Assembly: GCF_015024225.1 (NCBI RefSeq)
Contig: NZ_JACJGM010000029.1
Location: forward strand, 25,797 to 89,796
Length of the DNA stretch: 64,000 nt
Reading direction: 5' to 3'
Source of the DNA: Nocardioides lijunqiniae
GTDB taxonomy: Bacteria; Actinomycetota; Actinomycetes; Propionibacteriales; Nocardioidaceae
Part shown: positions 17,081 through 25,680 of the stretch, piece by piece
Layout of the letters: every line of letters starts with the position of its first letter
Position numbering within the stretch: the stretch's first letter is position 1
Program-made: the position numbers and the translations under genes
The notes under the pieces: model-generated
What the model was told of the DNA's origin: nothing
The model's database searches: none
What the model saw: the letters and a program-made list of their open reading frames with translations, nothing else

Positions 17081-17458
17081 GTGTCGAAGTACGAGAAGAC
17101 CTGCCTGATCCGGGGCGACGGCGGTCGCGCGATCCGCGGCATCCTCGACCGCATCGGCGACAAGTGGACGCTGCTGGTCGTGGCCACGCTGGACGGGCCG
17201 CCGCTGCGCTTCACCGAGCTGCAGCGCCGGATCCCCGGCATCTCCCAGCGGATGCTGACCCGCACGGTGCGCAACCTCGAGCGGGACGGGCTGGTGTCGC
17301 GCACGGTCTACGCCGAGGTCCCGCCGCGCGTCGAGTACGAGCTGACCGGGACCGGGCGCACCCTCATCGCGCCCGCCGTGGCGCTCGCGGAGTGGGCGGT
17401 CGACCACAACCCGGACATCGAGGAGCACCAGGCGACCTACGACTCGGACCAGGACTAG
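17081..17458 (+). CDS. HxlR family transcriptional regulator
   Basis: 125 residues from GTG 17081. The winged helix-turn-helix of the HxlR family is seen in DRIGDKWTLLVVATLDGPPLRFTELQRRIPGISQRMLTRT and the wing RTVYAEVPPRVEYELTGTG. A single cysteine at position 8 (KTCLI) could be redox-sensing, as known in some HxlR proteins. It is divergent from the DoxX gene and is followed 4 nt later by a NUDIX gene. Confidence 0.92.
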   Translation: MSKYEKTCLIRGDGGRAIRGILDRIGDKWTLLVVATLDGPPLRFTELQRRIPGISQRMLTRTVRNLERDGLVSRTVYAEVPPRVEYELTGTGRTLIAPAVALAEWAVDHNPDIEEHQATYDSDQD

Positions 17459-17462
17459 GCAC

Positions 17463-17978
17463 GTGACCGAGCCTCCCGCCGCTCCGCGGCTGCGTCGCAC
17501 CGTCCGGGCGGTCATCCTGGACGAAGACTGCGTGCTGCTGTGCCGCTTCCGTCCCCCGCACCCGGCGGTGCCGCCGCATGTGACGGGGATCTGGGCCGCT
17601 CCGGGCGGCGGCGTCGAGCCCGGTGAGCTGCCGCTGGAGGCGCTGCGCCGCGAGCTGCACGAGGAGACCGGGCTCGTCGTCGACGCCGACCCGCCGCACG
17701 TGTGGCACCAGGAGCTGGCGATGCCCGGCCTGGAGGGCGCGTACGACGGGCTGGTCAACGACTACTTCCTGGTCCGCACCGCGCGCTTCGAGCCGCGGGG
17801 GGCGTTCTCCGACGAGGAGCTGGCCGCCGAGCTCATCAGCGAGCTGCGGTGGTGGCGGCACGCCGACATCGCCGGCTACCACGGGCCGGACCTCTTCTCG
17901 CCGCGCGACCTCGCCACGCCGCTGGCGGCGCTCATCGACGGCGTCGTCCCGGACCAGCCGCTGACGTTGGGTCTCTGA
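17463..17978 (+). CDS. NUDIX hydrolase
   Basis: 171 residues from GTG 17463. A complete Nudix box (GGGVEPGELPLEALRRELHE followed by ETGL; G-x5-E-x7-R-E-L-x-E-E-x-G) binds the catalytic metal. The family hydrolyses nucleoside diphosphates linked to other groups; the substrate here is not deducible. It starts 4 nt after the HxlR stop, so the two are cotranscribed. Confidence 0.92.
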   Translation: MTEPPAAPRLRRTVRAVILDEDCVLLCRFRPPHPAVPPHVTGIWAAPGGGVEPGELPLEALRRELHEETGLVVDADPPHVWHQELAMPGLEGAYDGLVNDYFLVRTARFEPRGAFSDEELAAELISELRWWRHADIAGYHGPDLFSPRDLATPLAALIDGVVPDQPLTLGL

Positions 17979-18000
17979 CGCCGCCCCTCTGACGCCGCGC

Positions 18001-18075
18001 TCAGCCGGCGTCGTAGGCGGGCTGCGTGTACCGGAGCCGCGGGCTGAGCTCGGGGGTCGCGTCCTTGGCTGCCAT
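18001..18075 (-). CDS. 24-residue small protein
   Basis: A short frame, MAAKDATPELSPRLRYTQPA with four further residues, then TGA. It is supported by an excellent ribosome site (AAGGAG, 18081-18086) 5 nt before the ATG and by a palindrome 17 nt further upstream. Residues are polar with Pro/Tyr and no membrane segment. It could be a leader or precursor peptide or a small regulator. It is convergent with the NUDIX gene. Confidence 0.45.
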   Translation of the reverse strand: MAAKDATPELSPRLRYTQPAYDAG

Positions 18076-18091
18076 CTCGGCTCCTTCTCGG

Positions 18092-18108
18092 GGTGGGTGT
18101 CACCCACC
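18092..18108. promoter_or_regulatory. Operator-like palindrome upstream of the 24-codon ORF
   Basis: GGTGGGTG-T-CACCCACC is a perfect 8-bp inverted repeat around one base, ending 17 nt before the start of the short ORF (and 31 nt downstream of the SRPBCC stop). The short spacer suits a dimeric repressor site more than a terminator, and no U-tract follows. Confidence 0.5.
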
Positions 18109-18139
18109 TGACGCGCGCGGCAGGGGGGTGTGACCGTGG

Positions 18140-18613
18140 CTAGATCGCCTTCAGCACGTCCGGGCTCTCGCAGGCCCTGGCGAAGGCCGAGATCCGCGCC
18201 CGGATCTCGCGGCCGAGCAGCCACCGCCCGATCGGGTCCGCGACGGGAGCCAGCCAGGCCGGACGGGCCGACCAGGTGTACTTCCACACGGCGCGGGTCC
18301 CGGGCACCCCGCCCTGCTCCTCGGCGGTGAAGCGCCAGCCGCCGCCGAAGGAGGCGAAGAACCACGGGCCCTTCTCCATGGTCATGCCGACCGAGGTGGG
18401 CGGCCGGTAGGAGACGTAGCGGCTGATCATCGTCGGCCCGACGCGCGCCTTGGTCAGGGTGCGCACGTCCTTGGCCGGGCGCTCGGCGTCGATGAGGTGC
18501 TGGTGCCGGATGAACGGGTCCCAGCTCAGCCGCACCTCGCCGGTCGTCTGCGAGACGGCGAACGCCGTGTCCGGCGGGACCGGGACCCACTGCTCTGCGG
18601 TGACCTGGGGCAT
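18140..18613 (-). CDS. SRPBCC family (START-like) protein
   Basis: 157 residues. The opening TAEQWVPVPPDTAFAVSQTTG, the RYVSYRPPTSVGM strand and the long C-terminal helix fit polyketide cyclase/START-like helix-grip proteins that bind hydrophobic ligands. Start ATG 18613 is chosen; an ATG at 18625 is possible. No catalytic residue can be assigned. The 24-codon ORF follows on the same strand after 64 nt. Confidence 0.78.
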   Translation of the reverse strand: MPQVTAEQWVPVPPDTAFAVSQTTGEVRLSWDPFIRHQHLIDAERPAKDVRTLTKARVGPTMISRYVSYRPPTSVGMTMEKGPWFFASFGGGWRFTAEEQGGVPGTRAVWKYTWSARPAWLAPVADPIGRWLLGREIRARISAFARACESPDVLKAI

Positions 18614-18666
18614 GCCGCGCAGCATGGCACGGGACGGCGGACCCGGGCGCGGAGGTCGTCGTCGGG

Positions 18667-18945
18667 TCAGGAGCCTGCGAGCTCCTCCCGGAGCGCGATG
18701 ACCTCCGCGAGGGCCTGCTCGGCGGTCGCGGTCGCCACGGCCAGGGCCTTGATCAGCGTCGCGATGTCCACCTTCTGGCGGACGGCCGGACTGCGCAGCG
18801 CCTCGTCCAGGTCGAGGCCGAGGTCCCCGACGGCGCGCAGCTGGTCCCGGAGCTCCTGGAGACTCCGATGGCTGGTGCGCCCCTCGATCCTGACGTCGCG
18901 CTCTGCCTGTGCCTGCGGAGTTCTGCTGATCTTGAAGAGACCCAT
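18667..18945 (-). CDS. Small hypothetical helical protein
   Basis: 92 residues from ATG 18945 (GAAGGAAG upstream). After a polar N-terminus (MGLFKISRTPQAQAERDVRI) the protein is predicted almost wholly helical with heptad-like Leu/Ala spacing (LRDQLRAVGDLGLDLDEAL, TATAEQALAEVIALREELA), so it is probably a coiled-coil dimer. It is not recognised as a named family. A 53-nt gap separates it from the SRPBCC gene. Confidence 0.6.
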   Translation of the reverse strand: MGLFKISRTPQAQAERDVRIEGRTSHRSLQELRDQLRAVGDLGLDLDEALRSPAVRQKVDIATLIKALAVATATAEQALAEVIALREELAGS

Positions 18946-19131
18946 GGGGACTTCCTTCGGTTGGCGGTCCCCCAAGGTACGCAGCGATCTGCCCCACCGT
19001 CGCGGGTGCGAGCGAACGCCGTAGACATTTCAGGCGCCGGAGAACAAGATGTATCAGCCCGGTGAAGCGCGCCTCCTTGCCTGGGTGAGCCACCTGGAAG
19101 CCTCTCCCGGACGGGCGCGTCGGGGGATCGG

Positions 19132-19761
19132 ATGAGAGTCATGACCGCTGGGCAGTCGGGGCGGGTGCCCGAGACGTCCGCAGCCCCCGGGGTGTGGTCG
19201 GTCGCCGCCGACGCCTTCGAGCGCTGGCGCGACGGCGACCTCGACGCCCTCGACGAGCTGGTGGCGCTGATGACGCCGGTGCTGTGGCACGTCGTCCGCG
19301 CCTACCGGCTCTCCCACGAGCAGGCCGAGGACGTCGTGCAGTCGACCTGGCTGGCGCTCGTCCGCCGCCGCGACGCGATCGACGACCCCCAGGCGGTGGG
19401 TGGCTGGCTCACGCTGACCTCGCGCCGCGCCGCCTGGCGGGTCAGCGCACGGGCCGGATCCCACGTCACGCTCGAGCCCGACGTCCTCGAGCGGCACGTG
19501 CCGTCGGAGCCCTCGGCCGAGAGCACCGTCGTCGCGCACGACGAGCGGGACCTGCTCTGGCGGGCGGTGGCCGAGCTCGACGAGCGGTGCCAGCGCCTGC
19601 TGCGCGTGGTCGCCTTCGAGCAACGACCCGACTACGCCGCCCTGTCCGCCGACCTGCAGATGCCTGTCGGCAGCATCGGACCCACCCGCGGCCGCTGTCT
19701 GGCCAAGCTGCGCACCGCCCTCACCCGCCCGTCCGGGAACGACCTGGGGAGCCCGACATGA
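19132..19761 (+). CDS. ECF-type RNA polymerase sigma factor
   Basis: About 209 residues. Region 2 is visible at ~45-85 (LSHEQAEDVVQSTWLALVRRRD) and region 4 near the C-terminus (LDERCQRLLRVVAFEQRPDYAALSADLQMPVGSIGPTRGRCLAKL). It directs transcription of a specific regulon, probably including its own operon. ATG 19132 and ATG 19141 are both possible starts. Its stop overlaps the ATG of the next gene (ATGA), placing it first in a five-gene unit with a subtilase, a TPR-CHAT protein and a response regulator. No anti-sigma factor with a classical fold follows. Confidence 0.9.
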   Translation: MRVMTAGQSGRVPETSAAPGVWSVAADAFERWRDGDLDALDELVALMTPVLWHVVRAYRLSHEQAEDVVQSTWLALVRRRDAIDDPQAVGGWLTLTSRRAAWRVSARAGSHVTLEPDVLERHVPSEPSAESTVVAHDERDLLWRAVAELDERCQRLLRVVAFEQRPDYAALSADLQMPVGSIGPTRGRCLAKLRTALTRPSGNDLGSPT

Positions 19762-20228
19762 ACGACGACACCCGGTTGCGTCAGCTCGCCGACCTGTGGC
19801 GCGAGCGAGACCCCGTGCCCGACGGCCTGGTCGGACGCATGCAGGCCGTGGCCCGCGCCGAGGTGGACCTGCTCGCCACCGACTGGGACCACGAGCTGCT
19901 CGAGCTCGTCGAGCGCTCCACGGAGCTGGCCGGAGCACGCGGCACGTCGACGTCGCTCACCCTGCGCTACACCGGCGTCGACCTCGACGTCCTGGTGCGC
20001 GTCGGTCCCAGCACCGACGCACCCCGCATCGACGGGTGGGTGGTGCCGCCCCTGCCCACGGTCGTGCGCCCCCTGCACCCGGACGGCAGCGCGGCAGGGG
20101 CCCCCGCCACCGTCGGCGAGGAAGGTCGCTTCGTGCTCGTCGACCTGCGCCCGGGACTGGTCCGGCTCGCTCTGGAGCCGACCGACCCCCAGCACGCATC
20201 GTTCGTGACCCCCACCTTCGAGATCTGA
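19758..20228 (+). CDS. Sigma-operon partner protein (possible anti-sigma-like)
   Basis: 156 residues, start in a 4-nt ATGA overlap with the sigma gene. The N-terminal ~60 residues are helical and acidic (LRQLADLWRERDPVPDGLVGRMQAVARAE), the place where an anti-sigma domain would sit. The rest is a beta-rich domain (SLTLRYTGVDLDVLVRVG... GRFVLVDLRPGLVRLAL) like a carboxypeptidase-regulatory or Ig-like fold. No membrane helix or zinc motif is seen. Regulation of the sigma factor is inferred from coupling only. Confidence 0.65.
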   Translation: MNDDTRLRQLADLWRERDPVPDGLVGRMQAVARAEVDLLATDWDHELLELVERSTELAGARGTSTSLTLRYTGVDLDVLVRVGPSTDAPRIDGWVVPPLPTVVRPLHPDGSAAGAPATVGEEGRFVLVDLRPGLVRLALEPTDPQHASFVTPTFEI

Positions 20229-20241
20229 CCGGAAGGACCCG

Positions 20242-21810
20242 ATGAAGCCCCTCGACGACGGAGCCGCCCCGCCCACCCGCAGCCCCCTCGACCGCGACCC
20301 GACGCCACCTCCCCGCGACGTGATCAGCGCCGTCCAGGGCCGGGTCCTCGACCCGAGCACCGCCCTGCAGGTCGAGGGCGTCGCGGCCAGGCCCACCGTC
20401 TACGTCGGCCCGCGGCTGGTGATCTCCAAGGCCATCGACGTCGACGGGGCGATGCAGGTGCTCGAGGCCGTGGCCAAGCGGCTGGGCTGGACCGTCACCC
20501 TCGACCCCGAGGACCCACGCACGGCCCGGCTCCCCCACGGCCTGCGGACGGTGACCATCCGGCTGGCCTCCGACACCGCCGCCACCGCCCCCGACGGGTG
20601 GGTGCTGCTGCAGCAGACCCGCGCACAGTTCGGGGTCCGCTCCGTGCTCGGGGTGGGCCTCGACCACGTCGTGTTCTCCGGGTCGCTGGAGTCGAACCCG
20701 TTCCACATCAGCAGCCCTTTTCACATCAGCAGCCCCTTCCACATCAGCAGCCCGGCCGGGGGCGGCTCCTCCGCTCCGGTCTCGACGTACGGCCTGCCCG
20801 GTTCGGGCGGCCGCCAGCCGGTGACGTACGTCGGAGCCCCGCCGCATCGCCGGAAGAGGATCGAGGGCAGACGCCCCGTGGTCGCCCTGCTCGACACCGG
20901 CTGCGCCGTGCACCCGTGGCTCAACCACGTCGTGACGAAGGACGTGACCCTCGACGGCGTGCGCATCGGCTACTCCGACCCGGTGACCGACCCCGAGCTG
21001 CACGGTGACCTCGTGGGCCAGCTCGACGGCGTCATCGACCCCCTCTCGGGCCACGGCACGTTCATCGCGGGGCTGGTCCACCAGAGCTGCCCGGACGCCG
21101 ACATCCTGTCCTGGCGGGTGGTCCCCTCGGAGGGGCCGACCGTGGAGTCCGACCTCGTCGCCTCGCTCGCCCAGGTCGCGGAGCTCGCGCGGCGACACCG
21201 GGAGGGTCGTGACGACGGGCACGCCATCGACGTCCTGAGCCTCTCGATCGGCTACTACCACGAGACCCCGTCGGACGCCCTGTTCGACGTCACGATGTAC
21301 GCCATCCTCGAGGACCTCGCCAGGCACGGCACGATCGTCGTCGCGTCGGCCGGCAACGACGCCACGAGCCGGCCCAGCTTCCCCGCTGCCTTCGCGCCGT
21401 GGTCGGACGGCAACGGGCCGGTGCAGCCCGACCCCGCGTGCCTGCCGATCGTGTCGGTCGGCGCCCTCAACCCCAACCGGTCGACCGACGCGCTGTTCAG
21501 CAACGTCGGTCCGTGGGTGCGCGCGTTCGCGCCCGGTGCCGCGCTGCTGAGCACGATGCCGCGCTTCCAGGGTGGCCTGCAGCCGATGGCCCGGTCGAGG
21601 GCCTTCGGTCGCCCACGCGAGGCCATCGACCCCGACGACTACCGCGGCGGCTTCGGTGTCTGGAGCGGCACCTCCTTCGCCGCGCCGGTCCTCGCGGGGT
21701 GGCTGGCCGCGGCCCTGGTGGGCGAGCTCGTCGGTCCCGAGGACCCGGCCACCGCCGTACCGCTCGGCTGGTCGGTGGTGGAGAAGGTGGTCGAGTTCGG
21801 GCCACACTGA
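20242..21810 (+). CDS. S8 (subtilisin-like) protease with FHISSP triple repeat
   Basis: 522 residues. The catalytic triad is complete: Asp218 in VVALLDTG, His271 in SGHGTF, Ser478 in SGTSFAAP; Asn372 in ASAGND is the oxyanion residue. There is no signal peptide, so it probably acts in the cytoplasm. Residues 1-150 form a separate N-terminal domain, and three tandem FHISSP repeats (154-171) link it to the protease domain. Such a linker could be a cleavage or docking site. It starts 13 nt after the sigma partner and stops 4 nt before the TPR-CHAT gene, suggesting that the two peptidases work together. Confidence 0.9.
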   Translation: MKPLDDGAAPPTRSPLDRDPTPPPRDVISAVQGRVLDPSTALQVEGVAARPTVYVGPRLVISKAIDVDGAMQVLEAVAKRLGWTVTLDPEDPRTARLPHGLRTVTIRLASDTAATAPDGWVLLQQTRAQFGVRSVLGVGLDHVVFSGSLESNPFHISSPFHISSPFHISSPAGGGSSAPVSTYGLPGSGGRQPVTYVGAPPHRRKRIEGRRPVVALLDTGCAVHPWLNHVVTKDVTLDGVRIGYSDPVTDPELHGDLVGQLDGVIDPLSGHGTFIAGLVHQSCPDADILSWRVVPSEGPTVESDLVASLAQVAELARRHREGRDDGHAIDVLSLSIGYYHETPSDALFDVTMYAILEDLARHGTIVVASAGNDATSRPSFPAAFAPWSDGNGPVQPDPACLPIVSVGALNPNRSTDALFSNVGPWVRAFAPGAALLSTMPRFQGGLQPMARSRAFGRPREAIDPDDYRGGFGVWSGTSFAAPVLAGWLAAALVGELVGPEDPATAVPLGWSVVEKVVEFGPH

Positions 21811-21814
21811 CGGG

Positions 21815-24232
21815 GTGCTGTCGGCCGAGGAGCTCCACGCACGAGGCGTCGCGGCGATCAACGCGGGCCGCGTCGCTGCGGCGCGCACCCCTCTTGAGAC
21901 CGCCCTGCGGCGATCGACGAGCGATGCGCTGAGCGGGTCGATCGAGGCCAGCCTCGCGTACGTCGCCTCGGAGTCGGGCCGACGCGACGAGGCGATACGC
22001 CTGCTCGAGTCGGCGCTGCTCCGCCCGGGCCTCAGCACCGCGGAGCGAGGACGCATCCACGGCCAGCAGGCCCTGCTCGCCATGCTCACCGGGCAGAACG
22101 CCGAGGCCATGTCCGCGTTCGGCGCCGCGATCCGGATGCTGAGCACCTCGCCCCTCCACCTCGGTCGTGCCCACGTCAACCGGGGCAACCTCTACCTCCA
22201 GCAGAACGACGTGTCCCGCGCGGCGCAGGACTTCGAGGCCGGGCTGGCGCACCTGGAGTCGACGGCGGAGCCACCCGAGGTGGCCATGGCGCGGCACAAC
22301 CTGGGCTACACGCGGTTCCTCGCCGGCGACCTGGCCGAGGCCCTGCGCGACATGGACGCGGCCCGCACCGTGCTCGCGCCGCTGAGCGCCGTGGCCGAGG
22401 CGACCTGCGACCAGGACCGGGCCGAGGTCCTGATCGCCGCCGGACTCGTGGACGACGGCCGCGCCGCCCTGGCAGGAGCCGCCCGCGCCTTCGGGTCGCG
22501 GCGCCTGCGCCGGCGGCAGGCGGAGGCCGAGCTGACGCTGAGCCGGACCCTCCTGCTCGACGACCCGGCACAGGCCCTGGAGCGGGCGCGGTCGGCGCTG
22601 CGTCACCTCGACGCGTCCGCCACCGCGTGGAGGGCGCGGGCGGCCGCCGTGGTCCTGGCCGCCGAGGTCAGGCTGGGGCGCTCCCCGACCGCCCTCGTGG
22701 ACCGCGGGCGCGACCTCGTGCCCCTCCTCGAGGACCACGGCCTGCACTGGCCCGCGGTCGAGACCCGGATCCACCTCGGCCGGGCCCACCTCCTGCGTCG
22801 GGACCCGGACGGCGCCGCAGCGACCCTGGCCGGGATCCGCACCGGTGCACGCGCTCCTCTGGCGGTCCGGCTGCTCGAGCGCGAGACGCGTGCCGAGCTG
22901 GCGGCGCACCGAGGTCGTCGAGCCGACGCCCTCGCGCACCTGCGCGCCGGCCTCGACGACCTCCACGCCTGGCAGAGCTCGTTCGGGAGCCTCGACCTGC
23001 AGACCATGGTCACCGGTCACGGCGTCCGCCTGGCCCGCACCGGCCTGCGCCTGGCCGTGGAGTCGCAGTCCTCCCGCACCCTCTTCGAGTGGTCGGAGCG
23101 GGCCCGGATGCTCGCCAGCCGCGTCCTGCCGATCCGCGCCCCCCAGGACGAGCAGACGCGCGCCGACCTCACCGAGCTCCGCTCCGGCCCGGCGCCGAGC
23201 CGCGAGGCGGAGCTCCGTCGACGCGTGCGCGAGCAGGCGTGGCGTCTGCGCGGCTCCGGCGAGGTCACCGAGCCCGTCGAGCTGGACGCCGTCGTCGGCG
23301 CCCTGCCCCAGGCCACGGCGGTCGTCGCGCACGTCGTCACGGACACCCACTTGGTCGCCCTCGTGATCACCGCCCGCGGCGTGGCGCGCCACGTGGTCGG
23401 CTCTCGCGCCGACCTCGTGGGGCTGCTGGACGGTCTCGCGCCGGACCTCGACGTCGCGGCGTCGTACCTGCCGGCGTCCCTCGCGGGCGCCGTGCGGCAC
23501 GGGCTCGCGACCCGTCTGTCGCGGCTGGCGTCGCTGCTGCTGACACCGGTCCTGGACGACGTGGGAGACCGTGACGTGGTGCTGACCCCCTCCGCGCTGC
23601 TCGCCGGAGTGCCGTGGACCATGCTCCCCGGCCTCACCGGTCGCCCGGTCGCCGTCGCGCGCTCGGTCACCTCGTGGCTGTCCCGGGCGGGGGTGACGCC
23701 GCTGACCACCGCCGGGCTCGTGGCCGGCCCCCGGGTGGAACGCGCGGTGGCCGAGGTCGAGGCCGCGTCACGGCAGTGGCCCGGGAGCCGGGTCCTGACC
23801 GGGGAGGCGGCCACGGCCGCCGCGGTCTCCGACCTCGCTGCCGGCGTCGACCTGCTCCACGTCGCCGCGCACGGCCGGCACTCGGCCGACAACCCCCTGT
23901 TCTCCGGGCTCGAGCTCGCCGACGGCTCCTGGTTCGGCTACGACATCGACCAGCTGTCCTCGGTGCCGCAGGTGGTGCTGCTGTCGGCGTGCGAGGGGGG
24001 CCGGTCGTCGGTGCGGCACGGCGAGGAGCTGATCGGGATGGCGACCGCGTGGCTGCACGCGGGCGCCCGGTGGGTGATCGCCTCACCGGCCGCGGTCGAC
24101 GACCGGGTCGCGCACGACACCCTGCTCGCGGTGCACGCCGGGCTGCGGGCCGGGCTCGCCCCACCGGTGGCGCTCGCCGCCGTCGAGCACCGGGCCGACG
24201 CGGCGCCCGTGCCGTTCGTCTGCCTCACCTGA
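21815..24232 (+). CDS. TPR-CHAT domain protein (caspase-like peptidase)
   Basis: 805 residues from GTG 21815. Residues ~1-480 are tetratricopeptide-type helical pairs (for example HVNRGNLYLQQNDVSRAAQ and ARHNLGYTRFLAGDLAEAL). The C-terminal ~300 residues are a CHAT domain: catalytic His686 in LLHVAAHG and Cys726 in VVLLSACEGG, the His/Cys dyad of the separase/caspase clan. CHAT peptidases in bacterial defence (such as TPR-CHAT of type III-E CRISPR) cut a protein partner when triggered. Here the neighbouring subtilase or sigma partner is a natural candidate substrate, by inference. The C-terminal strand FVCLT closes the domain, so it is full length. Confidence 0.9.
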   Translation: MLSAEELHARGVAAINAGRVAAARTPLETALRRSTSDALSGSIEASLAYVASESGRRDEAIRLLESALLRPGLSTAERGRIHGQQALLAMLTGQNAEAMSAFGAAIRMLSTSPLHLGRAHVNRGNLYLQQNDVSRAAQDFEAGLAHLESTAEPPEVAMARHNLGYTRFLAGDLAEALRDMDAARTVLAPLSAVAEATCDQDRAEVLIAAGLVDDGRAALAGAARAFGSRRLRRRQAEAELTLSRTLLLDDPAQALERARSALRHLDASATAWRARAAAVVLAAEVRLGRSPTALVDRGRDLVPLLEDHGLHWPAVETRIHLGRAHLLRRDPDGAAATLAGIRTGARAPLAVRLLERETRAELAAHRGRRADALAHLRAGLDDLHAWQSSFGSLDLQTMVTGHGVRLARTGLRLAVESQSSRTLFEWSERARMLASRVLPIRAPQDEQTRADLTELRSGPAPSREAELRRRVREQAWRLRGSGEVTEPVELDAVVGALPQATAVVAHVVTDTHLVALVITARGVARHVVGSRADLVGLLDGLAPDLDVAASYLPASLAGAVRHGLATRLSRLASLLLTPVLDDVGDRDVVLTPSALLAGVPWTMLPGLTGRPVAVARSVTSWLSRAGVTPLTTAGLVAGPRVERAVAEVEAASRQWPGSRVLTGEAATAAAVSDLAAGVDLLHVAAHGRHSADNPLFSGLELADGSWFGYDIDQLSSVPQVVLLSACEGGRSSVRHGEELIGMATAWLHAGARWVIASPAAVDDRVAHDTLLAVHAGLRAGLAPPVALAAVEHRADAAPVPFVCLT

Positions 24233-24296
24233 GGTATCAAGGGCGGCGCCGCCCGCTCCTCTCCCCCGAAGCCGCACCTCAACCCGGGGAGTCCAG

Positions 24297-24968
24297 ATGA
24301 GTCTCAAAGTCGCGCTGGTGGAGCACCACGAGATGTTCGCCGAGACGCTCGACCTCGCCCTCAGCCTGCACGGCCACGAGGTCGACCAGGTGCCGATCCC
24401 GACCAGTGGCGCCTGGGGGGAGCCACTGGTCCGGGCGGTGCTCAAACGGCGGCCACACGTGGCCATCCTCGACGTCGATGCCGACCAGGTGGGGGACGTC
24501 GCGCACGTGACCGGGCCGCTTACGGACGCAGGCGTCGCCGTCGTCGTCCTCACGTCGTCCCGTAACCCGGCCCGCTGGGGCGAGTGCCTCCACCACGGCG
24601 CCCGCCGCGTGGTGCCGAAGACGGCGCCGCTGCAGACGATCGTGAGCACGCTTCGCCGCCTCGAGGCCGGCCTGCCCGTCATCCCTCGCGACAAGCGGGA
24701 GGCACTGGTCTCGTGCTGGCGACGCGAGTGCACGGCCGAGCGCGGCGCCCAGCAGCGACTCGCCTCCCTGACCGCGCGGGAGATGCAGGTGCTCGGCCAC
24801 CTCTCCTCCGGGCGCCAGGTGCGTGACATCGCCAAGGCCTGCGTCGTCTCGGAGGCCACGGTGCGCACCCAGGTGAAGGCGATCCTCGGCAAGCTCGACG
24901 TCGGCTCGCAGCTCGCCGCCGTCGGCCTCGCCCACCGGACCGGATGGCGCGCGCCGCAGCTGCAGTGA
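24297..24968 (+). CDS. NarL/FixJ-type response regulator
   Basis: 223 residues. The receiver domain (1-120) keeps the phospho-acceptor Asp in VAILDVD (residue 58), Thr in VVLTSS and Lys in VVPKTA, but the acidic pair is Glu-His-His rather than Asp-Asp. The C-terminal LuxR helix-turn-helix is LTAREMQVLGHLSSGRQVRDIAKACV with TVRTQVKAILGKL. It follows the TPR-CHAT gene by 64 nt on the same strand. No histidine kinase is nearby, so its input is unknown. Confidence 0.87.
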   Translation: MSLKVALVEHHEMFAETLDLALSLHGHEVDQVPIPTSGAWGEPLVRAVLKRRPHVAILDVDADQVGDVAHVTGPLTDAGVAVVVLTSSRNPARWGECLHHGARRVVPKTAPLQTIVSTLRRLEAGLPVIPRDKREALVSCWRRECTAERGAQQRLASLTAREMQVLGHLSSGRQVRDIAKACVVSEATVRTQVKAILGKLDVGSQLAAVGLAHRTGWRAPQLQ

Positions 24969-25186
24969 GCCGTCGCCCGTCCCGGGACGAGCGCACGACG
25001 TACATCACGCCGGTCACCGTCGCCGATGCCAGGACACCGATGACGACGCCGCCCACCTCACCTTGACCACCGCGTACGTCGCCGCCACGAGGAACACCAG
25101 CAGCGGCAGCGCGCGCTGCACGAGCTCGTACCCGGCGCTGGCACCGATGCCCTCGCACCAACGCCCCGCCGGGGCTACGGTGCGGC

Positions 25187-25570
25187 ATGGCCACCCACTG
25201 GACACTGGGCTGCGACGCCGCCGACCCGCACGCGCTGGCCGCCTTCTGGGCCGGCGCGCTCGACTACGTGCCCGAACCCGGCTACGACGACCCGGACGGT
25301 GCCTCGATCGTCGACCCCGACGGCGTTGCGCCGGCGATCTCCTTCCTGAGGGTGCCCGAGGGCAAGACGGCCAAGAACCGCCTGCACATCGACATCCGCG
25401 TCGCGGGCGAGCCGCCGTGGGACCTGGCGGAGCGCGAGCGGCTCATCCGCGCCAAGGCCGACGAGCTGCAGGCCACCGGAGCCACCCACGTCCGCGAGCA
25501 GCACTACGACGGCGCCCTGGGCCACGTCGTGATGCTCGACCCCGAGGGCAACGAGTTCTGCGTCGCCTGA
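25187..25570 (+). CDS. VOC (glyoxalase/bleomycin-resistance-like) protein
   Basis: 127 residues: two betaalphabetabetabeta modules, the first starting WTLGCDAADPHALAAFWAGAL, the second ending HVVMLDPEGNEFCV, as in the Glyoxalase_6 subgroup. Metal-binding positions are only partly recognisable, so enzymatic activity is unassigned. It is a stand-alone gene; the start ATG is 25187. Confidence 0.85.
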   Translation: MATHWTLGCDAADPHALAAFWAGALDYVPEPGYDDPDGASIVDPDGVAPAISFLRVPEGKTAKNRLHIDIRVAGEPPWDLAERERLIRAKADELQATGATHVREQHYDGALGHVVMLDPEGNEFCVA

Positions 25571-25680
25571 GCCAACGTCGAGGCACCCGCGTGGTTGCTC
25601 GTGCGGTCCGGGACAACCGGTCGCACGCCGTCTCGGACAGCGATCCGTGACGGCCTCCACCGCACGGTAAATTGCGCGCC

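Noticed and set aside
24241..24254. GGGCGGCGCCGCCC palindrome as terminator between CHAT and response regulator
   Set aside because: No loop and no U-tract; common in GC-rich DNA.
24978..25170. Two short hydrophobic stretches on the minus strand in different frames
   Set aside because: Could be remnants of a membrane gene, but no start, ribosome site or family match; partly overlaps the response-regulator end.
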